This document shows, piece by piece, positions 27,553 through 36,285 of a DNA stretch of 38,666 nucleotides. The stretch is from positions 1 through 38,666 of the forward strand of contig CAJUSG010000019.1 in NCBI GenBank assembly GCA_910589085.1, given 5' to 3'. Source of the stretch: an uncultured Oscillospiraceae bacterium (lineage in GTDB: Bacteria > Bacillota > Clostridia > Oscillospirales > Oscillospiraceae). Position numbers and translations under genes: made by a program. Positions within the stretch are counted from its first letter, which is position 1. Every line of letters starts with the position of its first letter. The notes beneath the pieces are model-generated. The model had not been told where the DNA came from. It worked only from the letters and a program-made list of their open reading frames with translations, and did not search any database.

Positions 27553-29160
27553 TCAAAATTTCGCTCCGCCGAACTCGGCCAGCTTGAGCCCCTTGTTCCG
27601 GTCGGTGACCCACTGGATGGACCACTGGGAGGCGAACAGCAGCAGCTGATTGCCCTTGTAGTCCTCCACCAGCTTGGCGTCGTTGGGCAGCAGCAGGTCC
27701 TCCTCCTTCAGGGGCGGGGCGTCCTCATCCTCCTTGACGATCCAACGCAGATACTCGAAGGGCAGACCCTCCTTATACAGCTCCACGTTGTACTCCGACC
27801 GCAGCCGGTACTCCAGCACGTCGAACTGCAGGGTGCCCACCACGCCCACAATGACCTCCTCCATGCCGGAGTAGGGGGTCTTGAAGATCTGAATGGCGCC
27901 CTCCTGAGCGATCTGCTCCACGCCCTTTAAAAACTGCTTGCGCTTCATGGTGTCGATGGAGCGGATGCGCTCAAAGTGCTCCGGGGCGAAGGTGGGGATG
28001 GGGTCGAAGGCGAACCTTTTCCCCGGGGCGCACAGGGTATCCCCGATGGAGAAGATGCCGGGGTCGAACACGCCGATGATGTCGCCGGCGTAGGCCTCCT
28101 CGATGATCTCCCGCTCGGCGGCCATGAGCTGTTGGGGCCGGGACAGGCGGATCCTCTTGTTCCCCTGGAGGTGGTAGACCTCCTTATCCGCCTCAAATTT
28201 GCCGGACACCACCCGCATAAAGGCGATGCGGTCCCGGTGGGCCTTGTTCATGTTGGCCTGAATCTTGAAGACAAAGGCGGAGAAGTCGGGGTCGAAGGAG
28301 TCGATGACCTCCTCACCGGCCCTTCGGGGCAGGGGGGCGGTGGTCATGCGGAGGAACTCCTCCAGGAAGGGCTCCACGCCGAAGTTGGTGAGGGCGGAGC
28401 CGAAGAACACCGGCGACAGCCTGCCGTGGCGCACCCGGTCCAGGTCGAAGTCGCAGGAGGCCCCGTCCAGCAGCTCGATCTCATCCACCAGCCGGTCCCG
28501 CCTGGCCGCGCCGATCAAATCGGCCAGGGCGGGGTCGTCGGGCTCGATCTGGGTGGCGGTGGCCGCCTTCGCGTTGGTGTTGGAGGTGAAGTGGATCACC
28601 TTTCGGGCCTGACGGTCGTAGACCCCCTGAAACTCCCTGCCGCAGCCGATGGGCCAGTTCATGGCGTAGGTGTCGATGCCCAGCTCGTGCTCCAGCTCCT
28701 CACACAGCTCAAAGGGGTCCCGGGCCTCCCGGTCCATCTTGTTGATGAAGGTGAAGATGGGGATATCCCGCAGGCGGCACACCTTGAACAGCTTCCGGGT
28801 CTGGGCCTCCACGCCCTTGGCGGCGTCGATGACCATGACGGCGGAGTCCGCCGCCATGAGGGTGCGGTAGGTGTCCTCGGAGAAGTCCTGGTGGCCGGGG
28901 GTGTCCAGGATGTTGATGCAGAAGCCCTCATACTGGAACTGCATCACCGAGGAGGTCACCGAGATGCCCCTCTGCTTCTCAATCTCCATCCAGTCCGACG
29001 TGGCCGCTCGGGTGTTCTTCTTGCCCTTCACCTGACCCGCCTGGGCAATGGCTCCGCCGTAGAGCAGGAACTTCTCCGTCAGGGTGGTTTTGCCCGCGTC
29101 GGGGTGGGAGATGATGGCAAAGGTGCGCCGGCGCTTGATTTCCGCTTCGTAGTTTGACAA
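27553..29160 (-). CDS. prfC: Peptide chain release factor 3
   Basis: 535 residues, full length. RF3 is the GTPase that recycles RF1/RF2 after stop-codon reading. G domain: FAIISHPDAGKTTLTEKFLL near the start, RGISVTSSVMQFQY as switch, DTPGHQDFSEDTYR and FINKMDREARDPFE. The RF3-specific C-terminal part (FKTPYSGMEEVIVGVVGTLQ, LRSEYNVELYKEGLPFEY) is complete. The start is a TTG at 29160 behind GGGAGTGG; no in-frame ATG fits near it and SNYEAEIKRRRTFAI is the usual beginning. Own promoter. Confidence 0.96.
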   Translation of the reverse strand: MSNYEAEIKRRRTFAIISHPDAGKTTLTEKFLLYGGAIAQAGQVKGKKNTRAATSDWMEIEKQRGISVTSSVMQFQYEGFCINILDTPGHQDFSEDTYRTLMAADSAVMVIDAAKGVEAQTRKLFKVCRLRDIPIFTFINKMDREARDPFELCEELEHELGIDTYAMNWPIGCGREFQGVYDRQARKVIHFTSNTNAKAATATQIEPDDPALADLIGAARRDRLVDEIELLDGASCDFDLDRVRHGRLSPVFFGSALTNFGVEPFLEEFLRMTTAPLPRRAGEEVIDSFDPDFSAFVFKIQANMNKAHRDRIAFMRVVSGKFEADKEVYHLQGNKRIRLSRPQQLMAAEREIIEEAYAGDIIGVFDPGIFSIGDTLCAPGKRFAFDPIPTFAPEHFERIRSIDTMKRKQFLKGVEQIAQEGAIQIFKTPYSGMEEVIVGVVGTLQFDVLEYRLRSEYNVELYKEGLPFEYLRWIVKEDEDAPPLKEEDLLLPNDAKLVEDYKGNQLLLFASQWSIQWVTDRNKGLKLAEFGGAKF

Positions 29161-29202
29161 AAGGGTCCACTCCCTTGTATATTATTTCCGGTTTGGCAAG
29201 CC

Positions 29203-29231
29203 ATTCTACCATAAGATGGCGGAGGCGGCAA
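29203..29231 (-). promoter_or_regulatory. Promoter of prfC
   Basis: Minus strand TTGCCG (29226-29231) and TAGAAT (29203-29208), spacing 17 bp, between the ilvA stop and the prfC start. Confidence 0.65.
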
Positions 29232-29255
29232 GAAAAAGTTGTGCCCGGCCGGGGC

Positions 29256-30476
29256 TCAGTTATAAAAATCTCCGGTGTCCGTCTCCACGGCCTGAAACCC
29301 CTCGGCCCGGAGGGCGCTGAGGATCTGCTTCTTGTGGTCGTGGCCGAAGGCCTCCAGGGTGACCCGCAGCTCCACGCCCGACTGGCGGTTGATGTTGACA
29401 AACTGGTTGTGCTCCAGCTTGACCACATTGCCGTTGTTGGCGGCCAGCACCTGGGCCACCCGGAGCAGGGAGCCCGGCCGGTCGGGGAGCTGAACGGCAA
29501 AGGTAAAGATTCTCCCCCGGCCGATGAGGCCGTGCTGGACCAGGGAGGACATGGTAATCACGTCCATGTTGCCCCCGGACAGCACGGATACCACGTTTTT
29601 GCCCTCGTAGCCCAGGTGGCGCAGGGCGGCCACCGGGAGCAGACCGGCGTTCTCCACCACCATCTTGTGCCGCTCCATGATGTCCAGGAAGGCCTCCACC
29701 AGCTCGCTGTCGTCGATGGTGATAATCCGGTCCACATTCTTCTGCACATAGGGAAATACCAGGTCGCCGGGGGTTTTGACCGCCACGCCGTCGGCGATGG
29801 TGGTGGCGGCGGGGAGGGTGACCACATGGCCCGCCTCCAGGCTGGCCTGCATGGAGGCCGCCCCGGTGGGCTCCACGCCGATCACCTCCACGTGGGGGTT
29901 GAGCAGCTTGGCCAGGGTGGACACCCCGGCGGCCAGCCCGCCCCCGCCGATGGGCACCAGGATGGCCTCCACGTCGGGCAGGTCCTGGAATATCTCATAG
30001 GCGATGGTGCCCTGGCCGGTGGCCAGGGTCAAATCGTTGAAGGGGTGGACGTAGGTGAGCCCCTCCTCCTGGGCCAGTTGGGCGGCCAGCTCGGCGGCGT
30101 CGTCAAAGACCTCGCCGTGGAGCACCACCTTGGCCCCGTAGTCCTTGGTGTTGTTCACCTTCACCAGGGGGGTGGTGGTGGGCATGACGATGGTGGCCGC
30201 CACCCCGGCGGCCTGGGCGGCGTAAGCCACCCCCTGGGCGTGGTTGCCGGCGGAGGCCGTCACCAGTCCCCGGTCCTTCTCCTCCTGGGAGAGGGTGCTG
30301 ATCTTATAGTAGGCCCCCCGGAGCTTATAGGCCCCGGTGGCCTGCATGTTCTCCGGCTTGAGGTAGACGGAGTTGCCGCAGACCTTGGACAGGTAGGGGG
30401 AGTGGATCAGCGGGGTGGGCCGCAGTACGGCCTGCAGAACGCTGCGGGCCGCCTTGAAGGATTCCAGGGTGAGCAT
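29256..30476 (-). CDS. ilvA: Threonine dehydratase with C-terminal ACT domain
   Basis: 406 residues. A pyridoxal-phosphate enzyme that turns threonine into 2-oxobutyrate and ammonia, for isoleucine synthesis or threonine breakdown. MQATGAYKLRGAYYKIS carries the PLP lysine, TASAGNHAQGVAYAA the substrate loop and PIGGGGLAAGV the glycine loop that holds the phosphate. Residues ~330-406 form one ACT-like domain (FAVQLPDRPGSLLRVAQVLA). This short single-ACT form is common in Firmicutes; whether isoleucine inhibits it cannot be told. AAGGAGATACCAACT precedes the start. Confidence 0.93.
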   Translation of the reverse strand: MLTLESFKAARSVLQAVLRPTPLIHSPYLSKVCGNSVYLKPENMQATGAYKLRGAYYKISTLSQEEKDRGLVTASAGNHAQGVAYAAQAAGVAATIVMPTTTPLVKVNNTKDYGAKVVLHGEVFDDAAELAAQLAQEEGLTYVHPFNDLTLATGQGTIAYEIFQDLPDVEAILVPIGGGGLAAGVSTLAKLLNPHVEVIGVEPTGAASMQASLEAGHVVTLPAATTIADGVAVKTPGDLVFPYVQKNVDRIITIDDSELVEAFLDIMERHKMVVENAGLLPVAALRHLGYEGKNVVSVLSGGNMDVITMSSLVQHGLIGRGRIFTFAVQLPDRPGSLLRVAQVLAANNGNVVKLEHNQFVNINRQSGVELRVTLEAFGHDHKKQILSALRAEGFQAVETDTGDFYN

Positions 30477-30516
30477 AGTTGGTATCTCCTTTGTATGAAA
30501 AATCAGTGTATCCTTT

Positions 30517-30545
30517 ATCATACTGAATCACACAGAAGAAGTCAA
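30517..30545 (-). promoter_or_regulatory. Promoter of ilvA
   Basis: Minus strand TTGACT (30540-30545) and TATGAT (30517-30522), 17 bp apart, about 41 bp from the start codon. Confidence 0.75.
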
Positions 30546-30678
30546 TGAAAAATAGGACAAGTTTTGTGTTTTATTCCAGGTGGGACTCGACCAATTTTCA
30601 ATAATATCCGCGATATCTGCCAGCTTCAGAGAAGTTCCGGAATATATGAGACAGTCGTAAAATCTGTGAAAAGTGCCA

Positions 30679-30707
30679 TTGACATAAAAATTTGATTCCC
30701 CTATAAT
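30679..30707 (+). promoter_or_regulatory. Perfect consensus promoter of the MATE exporter
   Basis: TTGACA (30679-30684), 17 bp, TATAAT (30702-30707). The start codon is 41 bp downstream. The preceding ~130 bp hold no gene. Confidence 0.9.
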
Positions 30708-30747
30708 AGGCTCTTGTACAAACATAGAGAAAAAAGGGGGAATTTGG

Positions 30748-32127
30748 GTGGCACAGCCCGCGAATGAAAATAAAATGGGGATCATGCCGGAGAACAAGCT
30801 GCTGCTGAATATGGCGCTGCCGATGATCCTCTCCATGCTGATCCAGGCCTGCTACAACATTGTGGACAGCTACTTTGTGGCCAAGCTGAGCCAGGACGCG
30901 CTGAACGCGGTGGGGCTGGCCTTCCCGGTGCAGAACCTGATGATCGCCGTGGCGGTGGGCACCGGCGTGGGCATAAACGCCCTGCTCTCCCGCAGCCTGG
31001 GCCAGAAGGACCAGGAGCGGGCCAACCGCACCGCCATGAACGGGGTTATGCTGGAGGTGGTGAGCGGGCTGGTCTTCACCGTCCTGGGTCTGACCTGCGC
31101 CCGGCTGTTCTACACCATCCAGACCGATATCCCCGGCATTGTGGAGTACGGCGCCGACTACCTGACCATCATTGCCGGGTGCAGCATGGGAATTTTTCTG
31201 TCGGTAGCCTGTGAGCGGCTGGTCCAGGCCACCGGCCGGACGGTGTACGCCATGGTGATTCAGGGCACCGGCTCGGTAATCAACCTGATTCTGGACCCCA
31301 TCCTCATCTTCGGACTGTTCGGCTTTCCACGGATGGAGGTGGCGGGGGCGGCCGTGGCCACCGTGACCGGCCAGATGATCGGCGGACTGGTTGGCCTCTA
31401 CCTGTCCCTCACCCACAACCCGGAGCTTCAGATGTCGGTGGCCGGCCTGCGGCCCAGCCGGGAGATCATAAAGGGTATTTACAGCGTTGGCCTGCCCTCC
31501 ATCATCATGCAGTCCATCGGCTCGGTGATGGTGTTCGGTATGAATCAGATCCTGATCGCGTTCACCGCGACCGCTACAGCGGTGTTCGGCATCTACTTCA
31601 AGCTCCAGTCCTTTATCTTCATGCCTGTGTTCGGCCTGAACAACGGCATGGTGCCCATTGTGGCCTACAACTACGGGGCCCAAAAGCCCGAGCGGATCAC
31701 CAGGACGGTCAAGCTGGCGATGGCCTACGCCGTGGGCATCATGGCGGTGGGTTTCGCCCTGTTCCAGCTGTTTCCGGACGTGTTCCTCAGCCTGTTTGAG
31801 GCGGAGGGGGAGGACGCCGGTGATCTGCTGACCATCGGGGTACCCGCCCTGCGGATCATCTCCTTCCACTTCCTGGTGGCCGGCATCTGCGTGGTGAGCA
31901 TGTCGGTGTTTCAGGCCCTGGGCCACGGGGTGCTGTCCCTGATTGTGGCCATCGTCCGCCAGCTGATAGTTTTGCTGCCGACGGCCTTCCTTCTGTCCCG
32001 GCTGGGCGGGCTGGATGTGGTGTGGTGGGCCTTCCCCGCGGCGGAGACGATTGCCGTCATGCTCTGCCTCCTGTTTCTGTTCCGGGTCTTCCAAAAGGAG
32101 ATCATCCCCATGCAGGAGACGAAATAG
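30748..32127 (+). CDS. MATE family multidrug/cation efflux transporter
   Basis: 459 residues from a GTG behind AAGGGGGAATTTG. Two six-helix MatE halves are visible: NKLLLNMALPMILSMLIQAC with NIVDSYFVAKLSQDALNAVG opens the first, and IKGIYSVGLPSIIMQSIGSV with VFGMNQILIAFTATATAVFG the second. GINALLSRSLGQKD is a typical early loop. Such proteins export drugs or metabolites using Na+ or H+ gradients; closest in style to the MepA/NorM-type group of Firmicutes. Substrate unknown. A perfect promoter suggests strong basal expression. Confidence 0.92.
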   Translation: MAQPANENKMGIMPENKLLLNMALPMILSMLIQACYNIVDSYFVAKLSQDALNAVGLAFPVQNLMIAVAVGTGVGINALLSRSLGQKDQERANRTAMNGVMLEVVSGLVFTVLGLTCARLFYTIQTDIPGIVEYGADYLTIIAGCSMGIFLSVACERLVQATGRTVYAMVIQGTGSVINLILDPILIFGLFGFPRMEVAGAAVATVTGQMIGGLVGLYLSLTHNPELQMSVAGLRPSREIIKGIYSVGLPSIIMQSIGSVMVFGMNQILIAFTATATAVFGIYFKLQSFIFMPVFGLNNGMVPIVAYNYGAQKPERITRTVKLAMAYAVGIMAVGFALFQLFPDVFLSLFEAEGEDAGDLLTIGVPALRIISFHFLVAGICVVSMSVFQALGHGVLSLIVAIVRQLIVLLPTAFLLSRLGGLDVVWWAFPAAETIAVMLCLLFLFRVFQKEIIPMQETK

Positions 32128-32131
32128 CCGA

Positions 32132-32157
32132 CAGCCCCGTCCAACCGGACGGGGCTG
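32132..32157. terminator. Hairpin between convergent genes
   Basis: CAGCCCCGTCC (32132-32142) pairs perfectly with GGACGGGGCTG (32147-32157) around AACC. No T run follows on plus; on minus the tail is TCGGCTATTTC. Probably a weak or factor-aided terminator. Confidence 0.6.
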
Positions 32158-32167
32158 CTGCATATGC

Positions 32168-33703
32168 TTACCAATCCAGCCGCAGGACCTCCCGGGCCCT
32201 GACCCCCTGGGCCTGGAGGGCGGCCAGGTAGAGGACCAGGGCAAACAGTAGGGTGGCCAGCCCAGCGGAGATGGGGGACAGGCCGCTGTCCTTCAGCACC
32301 CGGAACAGCAGATTTCCGGTCAGGCCGGCCAGGGCGGCGGCCAGAGCGGGGGCGGCCATCCACTGGAAGGGGCGGACCTCCAGCCCGGTGACCCGGACGA
32401 TCTGCCACAGGCACAGCCCCAGCTCCAGAGCGGTGGACACTACCGCCCCGGCCACATAGCCCGCCATCCCCACCCCGGACAGGGGGACCAGGGCCAAAGT
32501 AAAGGCCAGCTGGACCAGCCCTCCCAGAAGGGAGACGGCGGCCACCGTCCGCTGGCGGCCCACGCCGTTGAGGGAGGAGGCCAGCACGGAGGTGCCGCAG
32601 CTCATGGCCATGACGCAGGCCAGGGGGATAAGGTAGTCCCCCACCCCCTCCTGGTGGAACATGGCCCGCCCCAGGTCGGGGCCCACCACCACCATGAGGG
32701 CCATGCAGGGCAGGGTGAGCAGGGACACCGCCGAGATGGCCTGAGAGACCAGCCGCCGGATCTCCCGGGGCCGGTTCAGGGCGAAGGCCCGGGCCAGACG
32801 GGGGGTGAGCACCAGGTTCAGCGCCCCCAGAAAGACGATGGGCAGTGACAGCATGGGCATGGTCATCCCACACACCACCCCGAACTGGGACACGGCGGCG
32901 GACCGGTCCAGCCCGGCCTCCACCAGCTTTTGGGGGATGAGGGCGGAGTTGGCCGCCCCCAGCAGGTTGCCCAGCAGGGCGTTGAGGCCCACGGGCAGGG
33001 CGATGGAGAAGATGCGCCGTCTGCGGACCCGTCCGGTCTCCCCAGGGCCGGAGAGCCTTCCCCGCCGCTGGCGGTAGAGGACGGCCAGGGTGCAGGAGGA
33101 GAACACCTCACAGACCACCATTCCTCCCACAATGAGGCCCACCACCCGCTCCGGGTACTGGGGCAGGAAGAGGAGCAGCAGGGTAATCACCGCGAAGGTG
33201 CGTACAAACTGTTCCAGCAGCTCCACAATGGCGGGGGGACGGACGATGCCGGAGCCGTAGAAGAAGTGCTTGTGGAAGTTTTCAATCCCGGTGAGGGCCA
33301 CGCAGGGGATGAGCAGAATCAGGCCCAGCTGGGTCCGGGCGTCCCCCAGCAGATACACCGAGATGGCGTCAGACCCCAGAATCACCGCCGTTCCCACGGG
33401 CAGCAGGAGGAGAAAGAAGATTTTCAGACAGGCGGCGATGGTCTGGTCGGCGGCCCGGCGGTTGCCCAGGGCCAGATGCTGGGAGGTGAGGTTGGACACC
33501 GCCGAGGTCAGCCCCACGGCGGTGAGGGACAGGATCACCGAATACACTGGCATCACCAGCTGATACAGCCCCATGACCTCCGCCCCCACTATGCGGGACA
33601 GGATCACCCGGAAGCCGAAGCCCAGCAGCTGGGACACCGCGCTCAGGGCGGTGAGAAACAGCGCGCCCCGGCCGGCAGACAGCATTTTTTCAGACAAGTC
33701 CAT
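32168..33703 (-). CDS. SpoVB-like polysaccharide/lipid flippase
   Basis: 511 residues with about 14 membrane segments. The start SAGRGALFLTALSAVSQLLG then FGFRVILSRIVGAEVMGLYQ and TAVGLTSAVSNLTSQHLALG is typical of the SpoVB/MurJ branch of the MOP flippase superfamily. These flip lipid-linked cell-wall precursors; SpoVB works in spore cortex synthesis in B. subtilis. Whether this one serves sporulation or capsule is not decided by sequence. The ATG at 33703 has a poorly spaced GGGGGG; a TTG two codons on, or the ATG at MLSAGRG, may be the true start. Confidence 0.88.
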   Translation of the reverse strand: MDLSEKMLSAGRGALFLTALSAVSQLLGFGFRVILSRIVGAEVMGLYQLVMPVYSVILSLTAVGLTSAVSNLTSQHLALGNRRAADQTIAACLKIFFLLLLPVGTAVILGSDAISVYLLGDARTQLGLILLIPCVALTGIENFHKHFFYGSGIVRPPAIVELLEQFVRTFAVITLLLLFLPQYPERVVGLIVGGMVVCEVFSSCTLAVLYRQRRGRLSGPGETGRVRRRRIFSIALPVGLNALLGNLLGAANSALIPQKLVEAGLDRSAAVSQFGVVCGMTMPMLSLPIVFLGALNLVLTPRLARAFALNRPREIRRLVSQAISAVSLLTLPCMALMVVVGPDLGRAMFHQEGVGDYLIPLACVMAMSCGTSVLASSLNGVGRQRTVAAVSLLGGLVQLAFTLALVPLSGVGMAGYVAGAVVSTALELGLCLWQIVRVTGLEVRPFQWMAAPALAAALAGLTGNLLFRVLKDSGLSPISAGLATLLFALVLYLAALQAQGVRAREVLRLDW

Positions 33704-33774
33704 CCCCCCTCATCCACCAATCTATTCGGGGGGAGGCTGGTTTATCCATTTTTGCGCTCCTTTGCGGGTGAGAC

Positions 33775-33803
33775 TGGACATTTTGGAAAAAAGAAAGTAT
33801 AAT
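33775..33803 (+). promoter_or_regulatory. Promoter of the CmpB-type gene
   Basis: TGGACA (33775-33780) and TATAAT (33798-33803) are 17 bp apart, 36 bp before the start. Confidence 0.8.
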
Positions 33804-33839
33804 ACCCAAATAAAAGAGAGACCAAGGAGCCTGTGCGCA

Positions 33840-34736
33840 ATGGAAGAGCTGTATCTGATTGTATGGATATTTTTTATCTACGCCTTTCTGGGCTGGTGCA
33901 CCGAAGTGAGCTACGCCGCCCTGGTCACCGGGGAATTTGTCAACCGGGGCTTCCTCAACGGGCCGGTGTGTCCGGTGTACGGCTTCGGGGTGGTCATTGT
34001 CCTCACCTGCCTCACCCCTCTGGCGGACAGCCTGCCCCTGCTGTTTCTGGGCTCGGTGGCCCTCACCTCCGCCCTGGAGTGGCTCACCGGCTTCGTACTG
34101 GAGAAGCTGTTTCACCAGCGCTGGTGGGACTACTCCGACCAGCCCTTCAATCTCAGCGGCTATATCTGCCTGCGTTTCTCGGTGGCCTGGGGCTTTGCCT
34201 GCATGTTTGTGGTCAAGCTGCTCCACCCCACCGTGCTGCTGACCGTCCGGCTGATCCCCAGGACCCTGGGGGTGATGCTGCTGGCGGCGCTGGGGGGCGT
34301 GATGGCGGTGGACCTGGCGGCCACCGTGGCCACCATCGTCAAGCTGAACCGCCGGCTGGAGCAGATTGACGAGCTGGCCGCCAAAATCAAGGAGGCCTCC
34401 AACGAGTTTGGCGAGAATCTGGCCGACCGGGTGCTGGAGGCCGCCGGACGTGGAGCGGACTGGAAGGAGGACCTGGACGAGCTGTCCTTCAGGCTGGCGA
34501 TGCGCCGGGCGGAGCTGGCTGACAACCTTGAGGAGTGGGAGCAGCACCGGGAGGAGCACCGGGCTCAGGTCCGCCGCCAGCTGGAGGAGTGGCGCGGGTC
34601 GGTTCAGGAGCTGCGGGAGGGCGAGTTTTTCGGCCGCCGCCGGCTTCTCAAGGCCTTTCCCCGTCTGCGCTCCACCCGGCACCGCGGCGCGCTGGAGCAG
34701 CTGCGCCGGTGGATGGAGACAGGCCGGAGGGGGTGA
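33840..34736 (+). CDS. Putative ABC-transporter type IV (CmpB-like) membrane protein with coiled-coil tail
   Basis: 298 residues. The N-terminal ~160 residues are the CmpB-type domain: LYLIVWIFFIYAFLGWCTEV opens it, then GFLNGPVCPVYGFGVVIVLT, SALEWLTGFVLEKLFHQRWW with DYSDQPFNLSGYICLRFSVA, four to five membrane segments. Residues ~165-298 are cytosolic, charged and heptad-like (NRRLEQIDELAAKIKEASNE, then RAELADNLEEWEQHREEHRA), a coiled coil ending in a basic stretch. The family is called a putative ABC permease but its role is unproven. Ribosome site AAGGAG ten bases before the ATG. Confidence 0.82.
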   Translation: MEELYLIVWIFFIYAFLGWCTEVSYAALVTGEFVNRGFLNGPVCPVYGFGVVIVLTCLTPLADSLPLLFLGSVALTSALEWLTGFVLEKLFHQRWWDYSDQPFNLSGYICLRFSVAWGFACMFVVKLLHPTVLLTVRLIPRTLGVMLLAALGGVMAVDLAATVATIVKLNRRLEQIDELAAKIKEASNEFGENLADRVLEAAGRGADWKEDLDELSFRLAMRRAELADNLEEWEQHREEHRAQVRRQLEEWRGSVQELREGEFFGRRRLLKAFPRLRSTRHRGALEQLRRWMETGRRG

Positions 34737-34744
34737 TTTACCCT

Positions 34745-34773
34745 TTGCAATTCCGGAAATGTCGTGATATAAT
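34745..34773 (+). promoter_or_regulatory. Promoter of the DUF1836 gene
   Basis: TTGCAA (34745-34750) and TATAAT (34768-34773) are 17 bp apart, 36 bp before the ATG at 34810. Confidence 0.8.
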
Positions 34774-34809
34774 CATCAATACTACATAGGAAGAAAGGAG
34801 GGCCGCCCC

Positions 34810-35337
34810 ATGGACGAGCTGCAAAACCTGAAGGACCGCATGGAACAGGAGCGCCCCACCCCCTGGAAGGACCTACCCGACATTGCCCTGTATATGGACC
34901 AGCTGATCTCCTATATGCCCCGGCAGCTGATCCGCTTTGACGAGGGCGCCGCCCTCACCTCCGCTATGGTAAACAACTATATCAAGGACGGCCTGGTGCC
35001 CCGGGCGGAGGGCAAGCGGTACGGCCCCATCCACCTGGGCTATCTCACGGCGGTGGTGGCGCTGAAGCAGGTGCTCTCCGTCCGGGATATCGGGGCGCTG
35101 ATGGGGGCCGGGCGGGCCACAAAGAAATCCCCGCCGGAGCTGTACGGCTATTTCTGCCAGGCGCTGGACCAGGCCCTTACCGACACCGCGCAGACCATCG
35201 ACCCGGAGGTGGACCGGTCCGAGCTGGCCAAGATGGCCCTGGACTTTGCGGTGCGCAGCTACGCCAATCAGCTGGCCTGCCAGCGGATTTTAAGTATTCT
35301 CCAGCCCCAGGAGACGAAGGCCAAACACAAGCCATGA
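34810..35337 (+). CDS. DUF1836 protein, MerR-like winged HTH
   Basis: 175 residues. The family pattern is clear: MPRQLIRFDEGAALTSAMVN followed by NYIKDGLVPRAEGKRYGPIH, a MerR-like winged helix in which NYIKDGLVPRAEGKRYG corresponds to the wing, then LGYLTAVVALKQVLSVRDIG. The C-terminal ~90 residues are helical. DUF1836 proteins are common in Clostridia and are thought to bind DNA, with no known target. AGAAAGGAGG precedes the ATG. It has its own promoter, with degV 58 bp downstream. Confidence 0.85.
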   Translation: MDELQNLKDRMEQERPTPWKDLPDIALYMDQLISYMPRQLIRFDEGAALTSAMVNNYIKDGLVPRAEGKRYGPIHLGYLTAVVALKQVLSVRDIGALMGAGRATKKSPPELYGYFCQALDQALTDTAQTIDPEVDRSELAKMALDFAVRSYANQLACQRILSILQPQETKAKHKP

Positions 35338-35395
35338 AAGCGATATCGGGGGATACAGGCCGCCCCCAGCCTCATGAAATGAAGGAGTATCTCAA

Positions 35396-36268
35396 ATGTC
35401 AGATTTTATCATTCTTACCGATTCCTCCGCCGATCTGAGCGCGGAAATGGCACAGGAGCTGGATGTTCAGGTGATCCCGCTGAGCTTTATTATGAAGGGC
35501 CGCACCTACCGCAATTTTCCGGATAACCGGGAGATGGACCCCCACCTCTTCTATGAGGCCCTGCGCCAGGGGGAGGAGGCCACCACGGCCGCCATCAACG
35601 TGGCCCAGTACACCGAGGCGATGGAGCCCCTGCTCCAGGCCGGGAAGGATGTGCTGATTCTGGCCTTCTCCTCCGGCCTGTCCGCCACCTACAACTCCTC
35701 CCGCCTGGCGGTGGAGGAGCTGAGGGAAAAGTACCCGGAGCGGAAGCTGTATACCGTGGACACCCTGTGCGCCTCCCTGGGCCAGGGGCTGCTGGTGTGG
35801 TACGCCGCCAAGGCCCGGGAGCGGGGCGGCACCATCGAGGAGGTCCGGGACTGGGTGGAGGACCGCAAGCTGAACCTGTGCCACCAGTTTACCGTGGACG
35901 ACCTGCACTTTCTCAAGCGGGGGGGCCGGATCTCTGCGGCGACGGCGCTGGTGGGCTCGGTGCTCCAGGTCAAGCCCGTCCTCCATGTGGACAATGAGGG
36001 CCATCTTGTCAATATCGGCAAGGTGCGGGGCCGGCAGGCCGCTCTGAAGGCCCTGGTGGACCGGATGGAGGAGACCGCCATCGACTCGGGCAGCCTGACC
36101 GTCTTCATCAGCCACGGGGACTGTCTGGAGGACGCCCAGACGGTGGCCGGCATGGTAAAAAAGCGCTTCGGCGTTCAGAATATCTGTATCAACTATGTGG
36201 GTCCTGTGATCGGCGCCCACTCGGGGCCGGGCACCGTGGCGCTGTTCTATATTGGAACCAACCGGTAG
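35396..36268 (+). CDS. DegV family fatty-acid-binding protein
   Basis: 290 residues, full length. DegV (FakB-like) proteins hold a fatty acid that a FakA kinase phosphorylates. Motifs: FIILTDSSADLSAEMAQELD at the start, LILAFSSGLSATYNSSRLAV that contacts the carboxyl group, FTVDDLHFLKRGGRISAATA and the C-terminal YVGPVIGAHSGPGTVALFYI. No FakA kinase gene is in this window. GAAGGAGTATCTCAA precedes the start. It leads a run with prmA, the dehydrogenase and folA, all close together. Confidence 0.93.
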   Translation: MSDFIILTDSSADLSAEMAQELDVQVIPLSFIMKGRTYRNFPDNREMDPHLFYEALRQGEEATTAAINVAQYTEAMEPLLQAGKDVLILAFSSGLSATYNSSRLAVEELREKYPERKLYTVDTLCASLGQGLLVWYAAKARERGGTIEEVRDWVEDRKLNLCHQFTVDDLHFLKRGGRISAATALVGSVLQVKPVLHVDNEGHLVNIGKVRGRQAALKALVDRMEETAIDSGSLTVFISHGDCLEDAQTVAGMVKKRFGVQNICINYVGPVIGAHSGPGTVALFYIGTNR

Positions 36269-36285
36269 AGAGATGGAGGAGCAAA